Below are positions 53,202-59,517 of a stretch of DNA of 64,000 nt, one piece after another (within the stretch, counting starts at the first letter, position 1; each line of letters begins with the position of its first letter). Made by a program: the position numbers and the translations under genes. The stretch covers positions 36,919-100,918 of the forward strand of contig JAAMEZ010000052.1 in NCBI GenBank assembly GCA_013322215.1, in the 5' to 3' direction. Origin of the DNA: Martinezella rhizogenes. GTDB lineage: Bacteria; Pseudomonadota; Alphaproteobacteria; Rhizobiales; Rhizobiaceae. The notes below the pieces were generated by a model, which had not been told where the DNA came from, did not search any database, and worked only from the letters and a program-made list of their open reading frames with translations.

Positions 53202-54152
53202 TCAAGCGAAATGATCGCGAAATGCCTGCGGCGTCGTCCCGAATTTCCGCATGAAATTGCGCCGCATGGTTTCTTCCGAACTGAAGCCGCAGCGTGTGCG
53301 TACCTGATGCACACTCAGGCCTTCTTCCAGAAGGCGACGGGCCGCCTCGATGCGGATTTCCTCCACGGCGCGAGCAGGTGTCCGCCCGGTCGCTTTCACA
53401 TAATGGCGCGAGAAGCTGCGTGCGCTCATATTGGCCTGCTCGGCAAGCGTCGGCAGGGAAAGATCGGCGCGCAGATTGTCCATGATCCAGCCGTGTAGAT
53501 GGTCGAAGCGTTCGCCACCGTCCTGCAGCCTCAGCGTCGCACTGAATTGTGCCTGGCCGCCCGGACGCTTCAGGAAGACGACGAGTTCGCGAGCCACGGA
53601 AAGCGCCAGCGGGCGGCCAAGATCGGCCTCGACCAGGGCAAGTGAAAGATCGATGCCGGCAGTCACGCCTGCGGAACTCCAGATCTGCCCGTCCTGAACG
53701 AAGATCGGATCGGGTTCGAGCGTCACATGCGGAAAGCGCTTGGCGAATTCTTCGCAACGATTCCAATGGGTCGTTGCCCGCCGCCCGTCCAAAAGACCGG
53801 CTTCCGCAAGCAGAAAAGCGCCGCTGCAGACGGAGGCTATCCGACGGGCGCGCGCGACTCGTCGGCGCAGCCATTCGATCAGGCCAAGGTTCTCGCAGGC
53901 TTTATTGACACCCCGGCCGCCGGCGATGATCAAGGTGTCGAGCGGAGTATAGGGACTGCTGAGTGGGGCGGTCATGAGCGCGAGACCCGAGCTCGTCTGG
54001 GTCTGTGCGTTTTCCGCAACCACGATAGTCTCATAGGGTTTCGCTTGGCCCAACTCATGCGCCGCCTCGTTGGCGCTGGTGAAAACCTGCAACGGACCGG
54101 TGATGTCAAGCATCTGGGCGTTGTCGAAGGCAAGAATTTCGATGTGGCGCAT
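53202..54152 (-). CDS. GlxA family transcriptional regulator (DJ-1/PfpI plus AraC)
   Basis: The protein has 316 aa from the ATG at 54152. Residues 1 to about 185 are a DJ-1/PfpI-like sensor domain (IEILAFDNAQMLDITGPLQV, with RIASVCSGAFLLAEAGLL carrying the nucleophile-elbow cysteine). Residues about 215-316 are an AraC-type double helix-turn-helix (LSLPTLAEQANMSARSFSRH, then LSVHQVRTRCGFSSEETMRR). GlxA-type regulators usually activate adjacent genes in response to a nitrogenous metabolite. It is divergent from a DJ-1/PfpI enzyme gene, which is its probable target. Confidence 0.9.
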   Translation of the reverse strand: MRHIEILAFDNAQMLDITGPLQVFTSANEAAHELGQAKPYETIVVAENAQTQTSSGLALMTAPLSSPYTPLDTLIIAGGRGVNKACENLGLIEWLRRRVARARRIASVCSGAFLLAEAGLLDGRRATTHWNRCEEFAKRFPHVTLEPDPIFVQDGQIWSSAGVTAGIDLSLALVEADLGRPLALSVARELVVFLKRPGGQAQFSATLRLQDGGERFDHLHGWIMDNLRADLSLPTLAEQANMSARSFSRHYVKATGRTPARAVEEIRIEAARRLLEEGLSVHQVRTRCGFSSEETMRRNFMRKFGTTPQAFRDHFA

Positions 54153-54176
54153 GATTGGCAAGAAATGACGGTGGTT

Positions 54177-54190
54177 TGGCAAATATGCCA
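54177..54190. promoter_or_regulatory. Candidate operator between GlxA regulator and DJ-1 gene
   Basis: TGGCA-AATA-TGCCA is a perfect inverted repeat in the 85-bp space between two divergent genes, 24 bp before the regulator start. A further TTGGCA lies at 54155-54160. These may be recognised by the GlxA-type regulator. Confidence 0.5.
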
Positions 54191-54237
54191 GATCGTTGTC
54201 GCATAGGCTTGGAAAAGTCAATCATCGGAGACACGTC

Positions 54238-54963
54238 ATGACCATTCGCTTCGGCCTGCTTGCCTTTCCAGGCGTCCAGCAACTCGATCTGACCGCACCC
54301 TACGAGGTATTCGCCTCGATGGATGATGCGGAGGTGCATCTCGTCTGGAAGGATGCGTCGCCCATCGTGTCGGCAACGAAGCTGATGTTGCAGCCGACGA
54401 CGACGTTTGCCGAATGCCCGCCGCTTGATGTGATCTGCGTGCCTGGTGGCGTCGGCGTCAATGCGCTGCTGGAGGATGCGGTCGTTCTGAGCTTTGTCCG
54501 GAAACAGGCGGCCCAAGCCCGCTTCGTGACATCGGTGTGTACCGGTTCTCTCGTCCTCGGGGCAGCCGGACTGCTCAAGGGCAAGAAGGCCACGACCCAT
54601 TGGAACGCGCTTGATTTCCTTAAGAATTTCGGAGCCGTTGTCACGCCGGGGCGCGTCGTGCGGGATGGCAATCTCTTCACCGCGGGCGGCGTTACGGCCG
54701 GCATCGATTTCGGACTGACGATTGTTGCTGCCTTGCGCGGTCGGGAGGAAGCCGAAGCGATCCAATTGTCGTTGGAATACGCGCCGGAGCCGCCATTTCA
54801 TTCCGGATTGCCCGAGAAGGCCGGCGTCGAGGTGTTGGCCAGAACCAGGGAGCGCCTTGCCGGCTCGAGGACGGCACGGCAGGCGATCATCGCTCGTCTT
54901 GCGGCCGCCGCACATGAGCCTGGATGGGTATCGACTTGTCCACCGGCACTGTCACCTCAATGA
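54238..54963 (+). CDS. DJ-1/PfpI family protein (isonitrile hydratase-like)
   Basis: The protein has 241 aa from the ATG at 54238. It is a single DJ-1/PfpI domain: FGLLAFPGVQQLDLTAPYEV, DVICVPGGVGVNALL, and the nucleophile elbow FVTSVCTGSLVLGAAGLLKG with Cys101, then ATTHWNALDFL and AGGVTAGIDFGL. The pattern fits the cyclohexyl-isocyanide hydratase (InhA) branch, which hydrates isonitriles to formamides. An acetamidase/formamidase gene lies about 1.2 kb away behind the regulator, which would fit use of the formamide product. This link is inference. Confidence 0.87.
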   Translation: MTIRFGLLAFPGVQQLDLTAPYEVFASMDDAEVHLVWKDASPIVSATKLMLQPTTTFAECPPLDVICVPGGVGVNALLEDAVVLSFVRKQAAQARFVTSVCTGSLVLGAAGLLKGKKATTHWNALDFLKNFGAVVTPGRVVRDGNLFTAGGVTAGIDFGLTIVAALRGREEAEAIQLSLEYAPEPPFHSGLPEKAGVEVLARTRERLAGSRTARQAIIARLAAAAHEPGWVSTCPPALSPQ

Positions 54964-55136
54964 AACGCAGCACCGATAGGGAAGCGATCATCGGTTGATC
55001 GTGTCGAGGCAATGATGGGCAGGCGGATGATTGGAATTCCAGTGTTGCCTCGCCCATCATACTTGACACAAATAGCTTTTCTGCGACCGTGGTATCACGA
55101 TGGCGTCCACAGCCTTGCGGGGAAAAGGCTTATTTG

Positions 55137-56183
55137 ATGAACGAGTTCCGATCATTTCGCTGCATCTCTTGCTTCGTCATGGCAATAACCGTTCTGATAG
55201 GCGCCGGCTTAGGGTCGATATCGCAAGCTGCGGCCGCCGAGACCTCCGAGATCGCACCGCAGACAAAGGCTTCGAGCGAGCAGGTCGAGAAGCTGATCGG
55301 CACTTTGCGTGACAGCGGCGCCGTGTCCGGAGCTGATCTGCTGCAGCGCCGCTCCGGTTTCGAGAAGCTCATGGCATCGACGCCAGGTCCGGCGCGCGTC
55401 CAGATACGGCGTGTCGACGCCAATGGTGTGGATGGTGATCTGATCTGGCCGGCACGGTTGCATCATCCGATCGGACGGCGTGCCATTCTCTATCTGCATG
55501 GCGGCGGCTTCTATAGCGGCTCGCTTCGCACGCACGCCAACATAGCGGGTTCGCTCGCCAAGGCGGCCTCAGCCGACGTGTTGTTGATCGACTATCGTCT
55601 CGCGCCGGAAAATCGTTTCCCCGCGCAAAGAGATGATGCCATCGCGGCTTATCGCTGGCTTCTGACATCGGGATACAAGGCCGGCAACATCGTTATCGCC
55701 GGCGAGTCGGTTGGCGCAACTCTGGCCATCGAGGTCGTCTTGAACCAGCTTAGGCTCAGTGGTCCGCTTCCTGCTGCCGTAGTTGCGATAAGCCCGATTG
55801 CCGACTTCGCCGCAACGGGGCCCTCCCTGGCCGCCAACGCCGCCAGCGATCCCTTCATGAACAAGGCCGAGCTGACCCTCATCCATGATGCGTTCGCGCG
55901 TGAGCGTCCTCTTGCCGATCCCGACATATCGCCGCTCTACGGCAATGTCTCCGGGTTTCCTCCTTTGTTGATCCAGGTCGGCGCTCGCGAGGCGCTACTT
56001 GATGACAGCACGCGGTTTGCGGACAAGGTACGCCAGGCGGGCGGCAATGTGAGCCTGGAAGTCTGGCCGGGGATGATCCATCAATGGCAGATTTTCCCAT
56101 TTTGGCTCGACGATGCGAGGAAGTCGAACGAACGCGTTGCGCAGTTCGCGATCGCGCATTTTGTCGATAAGCCCATCCAGTAA
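55137..56183 (+). CDS. Exported alpha/beta hydrolase (HSL/GDXG esterase type)
   Basis: The protein has 348 aa from the ATG at 55137; an earlier frame start lacks support. A signal peptide (MNEFRSFRCISCFVMAITVL to AAAAE) is followed by a hydrolase domain of the hormone-sensitive-lipase type: oxyanion motif LYLHGGGFYSG at 121-124, nucleophile GESVGA with Ser191, and the C-terminal histidine in WPGMIHQW (near residue 318). These are carboxylesterases or lipases. It probably acts in the periplasm or outside. Substrate unknown. Confidence 0.87.
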   Translation: MNEFRSFRCISCFVMAITVLIGAGLGSISQAAAAETSEIAPQTKASSEQVEKLIGTLRDSGAVSGADLLQRRSGFEKLMASTPGPARVQIRRVDANGVDGDLIWPARLHHPIGRRAILYLHGGGFYSGSLRTHANIAGSLAKAASADVLLIDYRLAPENRFPAQRDDAIAAYRWLLTSGYKAGNIVIAGESVGATLAIEVVLNQLRLSGPLPAAVVAISPIADFAATGPSLAANAASDPFMNKAELTLIHDAFARERPLADPDISPLYGNVSGFPPLLIQVGAREALLDDSTRFADKVRQAGGNVSLEVWPGMIHQWQIFPFWLDDARKSNERVAQFAIAHFVDKPIQ

Positions 56184-56398
56184 TTATTATGCACAGTTAA
56201 GCAGCGTCTGATTTCAAAACTCTCGTTCGATGGCCGATGTGGCTTCCGTAAGCCTGCAGAACCAGATCATTGCCTTTCAATTAGTTATCGCAATAAATAA
56301 TCGCTAGATAAAATTTGTATAGACACGGGAATCGAAAGGCGTTAAGCACATAAATGTCGCGATAATAAATCGCACGATAAATTTAAGTGGAGATTGAA
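56184..56398. repeat. Two 25-bp direct repeats in an AT-rich promoter region
   Basis: Segments 56288-56312 and 56357-56381 match at 20 of 25 positions (both follow the pattern TCGC-ATAA-N2-AATCGC-N2-GATAAA) and are spaced 69 bp apart. They lie in the AT-rich 215-bp region before the Tat-exported hydrolase gene. The arrangement suggests binding sites for an unknown regulator. Confidence 0.5.
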
Positions 56399-57370
56399 AT
56401 GAGCCAGTCGATCCCTCAAGCTACTCGTCGGGGCGTTATGGCAGCCGGGCTTGGCCTTGCCGCCGCAGCTGTCACCCCCTTCGCTCAACCTGCACAAGCC
56501 TCTACAAAGCAATCAACTTCGAAAGGTAAGGACACAATGAGCAGCAGCACGATCACCACCAAGGACGGAACGCAGATCTATTACAAGGATTGGGGAACGG
56601 GCCAGCCGATCGTCTTCCATCACGGATGGCCGTTGAGCTCGGACGACTGGGATGCCCAGATGATCTTCTTCCTCAACCAGGGCTACCGCGTCATAGCTCA
56701 TGACCGCCGCGGCCATGGCCGCTCCAGCCAGACGGCGACCGGCAATGAGATGGATACCTACGCCGCCGACGTCGCCGCGCTGACCGAGCATCTTGGCCTG
56801 AAGGGCGCCATCCACGTCGGACACTCGACCGGCGGCGGCGAAGTCGCCCGCTATGTCGCGCAATATGGCGGTCATGGCCGCGTTTCGAAGGCCGTGCTGA
56901 TCGGCGCCGTACCGCCGGTCATGGTCAAGTCCGAGAAGAATCCCGGCGGCCTGCCGCTGGAAGTGTTCGACGGTTTCCGCGCAGCACTGGCCGCCAATCG
57001 CGCCCAATTCTATCGTGATATCCCATCGGGACCGTTCTACGGCTTCAATCGCCCCGGCGCTGCCGTTTCGGAGGGTATCATCGGCAATTGGTGGCGTCAG
57101 GGCATGATCGGCGGTGCCAAGCCGCAGTATGATTGCATCAAGGCCTTCTCCGAAACGGACTTCACCGAAGACTTGAAGAAGATCGAAGTGCCGACCCTCG
57201 TCATGCATGGCGACGACGATCAGATCGTGCCGATCGCCGACTCCGCCGAGCTCTCCATCAAGCTCCTGAAGAACGGCACGCTGAAGGTCTATAAGGGCTT
57301 CCCGCACGGCATGGCGACCACCCATGCCGACGTCATCAACGCCGACCTGCTGGCCTTCTTCAAGGCCTAA
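56399..57370 (+). CDS. Tat-exported alpha/beta hydrolase, haloperoxidase-like
   Basis: The protein has 323 aa from the ATG at 56399, with GGAG upstream. The N terminus has a twin-arginine signal (TRRGVMAAGLGLAAAAVTPF, Arg10-Arg11). The mature part is a non-heme chloroperoxidase-type hydrolase: FHHGWPLSSDDWDAQMIFFL, HVGHSTGGGEVARYVAQYGG with nucleophile Ser143, MHGDDDQIVP (Asp) and KGFPHGMATTHADV (His303). Met47 (ATG at 56537) corresponds to the usual cytoplasmic start of relatives, so a second, unexported form could be made. Such enzymes are esterases or cofactor-free haloperoxidases. A terminator follows. Confidence 0.88.
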   Translation: MSQSIPQATRRGVMAAGLGLAAAAVTPFAQPAQASTKQSTSKGKDTMSSSTITTKDGTQIYYKDWGTGQPIVFHHGWPLSSDDWDAQMIFFLNQGYRVIAHDRRGHGRSSQTATGNEMDTYAADVAALTEHLGLKGAIHVGHSTGGGEVARYVAQYGGHGRVSKAVLIGAVPPVMVKSEKNPGGLPLEVFDGFRAALAANRAQFYRDIPSGPFYGFNRPGAAVSEGIIGNWWRQGMIGGAKPQYDCIKAFSETDFTEDLKKIEVPTLVMHGDDDQIVPIADSAELSIKLLKNGTLKVYKGFPHGMATTHADVINADLLAFFKA

Positions 57371-57386
57371 GCATCTCGAAGGTCAT

Positions 57387-57409
57387 GCGCCCGCCAAAAA
57401 GGCGGGCGC
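57387..57409 (+). terminator. Intrinsic terminator after the haloperoxidase-like gene
   Basis: A perfect 9-bp stem GCGCCCGCC / GGCGGGCGC with an AAAAA loop lies 16 bp after the stop codon, followed by TTC. It also lies downstream of the leftward small gene at 57447-57620. Confidence 0.75.
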
Positions 57410-57446
57410 TTCACAGCCTGCCGGGTGCTGTACCAGCCCCACCATG

Positions 57447-57620
57447 TCAGCTGTCGAGTTTCAACGAGAGCTGAACGGCACGCGGCAAGGGCGGTAGCGG
57501 CCGGCTGATTTCAACGCGGCGCGTCCATGTGGCGCGCCGTTCCTGTTCGCGCTCCCGAAGAGCCTTCGAGACAGCGACAAAGCTCATTGCACGTTCGATG
57601 ACTTGTTCTGCCTTGGTCAT
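57447..57620 (-). CDS. Small charged protein behind a LexA-type box (57 aa)
   Basis: The ATG at 57620 follows GGAG by 6 bp; the frame is open four codons further but without a ribosome-binding site. The protein starts MTKAEQVIERAMSFVAVSKA and is rich in arginine and glutamate in an amphipathic helix (LREREQERRATWTRRVEI), then a proline-rich stretch PLPPLPRAVQLSLKLDS. There is no signal peptide or membrane segment. A GTTC-N7-GTTC box overlaps its probable -10 region. This suggests DNA-damage induction. I recognise no family; a role such as cell-division control is only a guess from SOS logic. Confidence 0.55.
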   Translation of the reverse strand: MTKAEQVIERAMSFVAVSKALREREQERRATWTRRVEISRPLPPLPRAVQLSLKLDS

Positions 57621-57634
57621 GGATATCTCCATTT

Positions 57635-57672
57635 GTTCACTTTATGTTCTCATGTGAAGTCTCGAAAGTCAA
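57635..57672 (-). promoter_or_regulatory. Putative promoter with alphaproteobacterial LexA (SOS) box
   Basis: GTTC-ACTTTAT-GTTC at 57635-57649 (GAAC-N7-GAAC on the leftward strand) matches the LexA box known from Rhizobium and other alphaproteobacteria. On the leftward strand a -35 TTGACT lies at 57667-57672, and the box overlaps where the -10 should be. The short motif also occurs by chance elsewhere, so this is a candidate only. Confidence 0.55.
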
Positions 57673-57787
57673 GCGATCCGGGCTTTCGGCCCGGTTCGCG
57701 CCTTTGATGTTCCATTTGGCATCCCTCGCCGATCTCAAGGGCTAACGGATGATCGCTCCGTCCAGCCGAAGACGGTTCCCTGGAATG

Positions 57788-58294
57788 CTATTGACGCCGA
57801 AGGTTGATCTCGCTTGTTACGACCGATTTTCCGGATGACAAATTCTTGTCGATCGTCCGCAGCGTCAGCTGGCTGTCGCCCTGCCGGCGGATGGTCATGT
57901 TGGCATCCCGGTCGCCATTGACGAGGCGTGCCCACCGCACGGCGAGACTGATGACATCGCCCTGCCTGCTGCCGGATAGCTGCGACGTCGCACCGGATGG
58001 GCCGGTATAGGTGCCGGAATACCGGTTTCCGCGCGCCGTGAGTTGGGCCGAGATCGCGCGGTTGATGATGAGAAGGCCGCGGCAGTTTCCCTTCATCGAA
58101 ATGGAAGCGCTGGATGCGCTGATATTGAATTTGCAGGCAACATTGATCGGCGAGCTGCCGATCTCTCGAAGTATCTTGCCGGTCCCGGTCCAATTGCCGT
58201 CAAGCGGTTTCAGAAATCCGCTCTCATCGGCGGCAGCGGGAACCGCAGCATGGAGTACGGCAAGGATTGCAAGAAGGCATGCTTGTCGGCGCAT
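57788..58294 (-). CDS. Exported hypothetical protein (168 aa)
   Basis: The protein of 168 aa starts MRRQACLLAILAVLHAAVPA, a signal peptide with likely cleavage after AAA-DE, then ESGFLKPLDGNWTGTGKIL. The mature part is mostly beta-rich, with RGNRYSGTYTGPSGATSQLS and RWARLVNGDRDANMTIRRQG. The pattern of short beta-strands and GNWTGTG resembles small lipocalin-like or DUF-type secreted proteins of rhizobia, but I cannot name a family. It follows the ZntB gene in the same direction by 63 bp and may be cotranscribed with it. Location probably periplasmic. Confidence 0.75.
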   Translation of the reverse strand: MRRQACLLAILAVLHAAVPAAADESGFLKPLDGNWTGTGKILREIGSSPINVACKFNISASSASISMKGNCRGLLIINRAISAQLTARGNRYSGTYTGPSGATSQLSGSRQGDVISLAVRWARLVNGDRDANMTIRRQGDSQLTLRTIDKNLSSGKSVVTSEINLRRQ

Positions 58295-58357
58295 GATGTC
58301 AATCCCTTCATCGGACTTGAAAGGAACGTCGCAGGCATATCCCCGGTTCCCAGGCGG

Positions 58358-59389
58358 TCAAAGCCAGTTGATACGCTTCAGAATATAGAGGGTGACGATG
58401 GAGGTGACCGCGACCAATACGACGATAATGACGAATGCCCAGGTATCGTTGACACCTGGAATGCCGCCGACATTCATCCCGAACAGGCCGGCGACGACGC
58501 TCGGCGGCAGCAGGAGGGCGGCAAGCGCTGCAAGCCGGTTGGAATTGCGGGCGATGCGCTCGCTGATGACGGTCGAAAGGTCGTCATGCAGGATGCCCGT
58601 CCGGTCGCGGATCGCGTCGAGATATTCGATGCAGCGCATCAGCTTGTCGATGACCTCGCGCATGCGAAGCTTGTCGCGTTCGGCAAGCCAGGGAGCGTCG
58701 TCGTGTTCGATGCGGTTGAGGGCATCGCGTTGCGGCGAAAGATAGCGTCTCAGCTGCACGGCACGCCTGCGAAGCAGCTTCAGTCGTTCGCGGACTTCGG
58801 CGGCCTCGCCGTGGAAGATCAGTTCATCCAGCTCGTCAACTTCCTCATCCATTTGATCAAGAACGGGTTCCAGGTCCCTCACGAGCTTATCGCTGACGAG
58901 CGCAAGCAGTTCGCCGGTGCGCTTCGGGCCTTTGCCCTTTTCCAGCGCCTGGCGAATGTCGCGAAGCGCGGTGATGTAATGGCCGCTGTCACGCAGCGTC
59001 ACCACACGATTTTCGTCCACCCAGGCATGCAGGGGAACGAGATCCAGATCTTCGGCTGTCTCTTCGGCGTCCTCGGGCGGGGCGGCGCAGACACCACGAA
59101 GAATGATCAATAAGCCATCGTCGACCGGCTCGACGCGCGGCCGCGATTCATCTTCCAGGAGCGCATCGGCGACGAGCGGATCGAAACCGCCACTTCGCGT
59201 TACCCATGCCGCGGCGGCCTCATGGTCACGCTCCAGGTGAACCCAGAGTATTCCGTCCGCGGGCTTCCAGCTCTGCAGGCCGGCAGCACCTATGTTACGA
59301 CAGCCGCCATTGCCGTCGAGAAGGACGGCGAAACGTATGCCGGGCTCGGCGCCGTAGCTGAGTTGAACCTTCTGGCTCTCGACCTCCAT
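58358..59389 (-). CDS. zntB: CorA-family zinc transporter ZntB
   Basis: The protein of 343 aa belongs to the CorA superfamily. It has a long acidic, helical cytoplasmic domain (residues 1-275; LLALVSDKLVRDLEPVLDQM, EEVDELDELIFHGEAAEVRE) and two C-terminal membrane segments separated by the signature GLFGMNVGGIPGVN. The form GMN-VGGIPG is typical of ZntB rather than of magnesium-specific CorA. It mediates zinc (or other divalent cation) flux across the inner membrane, possibly proton-coupled. No zinc regulator lies next to it. Confidence 0.9.
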   Translation of the reverse strand: MEVESQKVQLSYGAEPGIRFAVLLDGNGGCRNIGAAGLQSWKPADGILWVHLERDHEAAAAWVTRSGGFDPLVADALLEDESRPRVEPVDDGLLIILRGVCAAPPEDAEETAEDLDLVPLHAWVDENRVVTLRDSGHYITALRDIRQALEKGKGPKRTGELLALVSDKLVRDLEPVLDQMDEEVDELDELIFHGEAAEVRERLKLLRRRAVQLRRYLSPQRDALNRIEHDDAPWLAERDKLRMREVIDKLMRCIEYLDAIRDRTGILHDDLSTVISERIARNSNRLAALAALLLPPSVVAGLFGMNVGGIPGVNDTWAFVIIVVLVAVTSIVTLYILKRINWL

Positions 59390-59517
59390 CCGCTCCCATC
59401 CTCCCCCGAGTGTAAAAGGAAAGCGAAATCATGCAGCTATTTTCAATAGTTCTAGCACCGAGGACGATGAGGTGGAACCGGAGTCTGCGATGAAAGCTCG
59501 TCTCTGATGTCAGGCAC

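Noticed and set aside
55010..55062. GAGGCAA/TGATGGGC and TTGCCTC/GCCCATCA segments that look like a hairpin.
   Set aside because: The complementary parts are in swapped order, so they cannot form one continuous stem.
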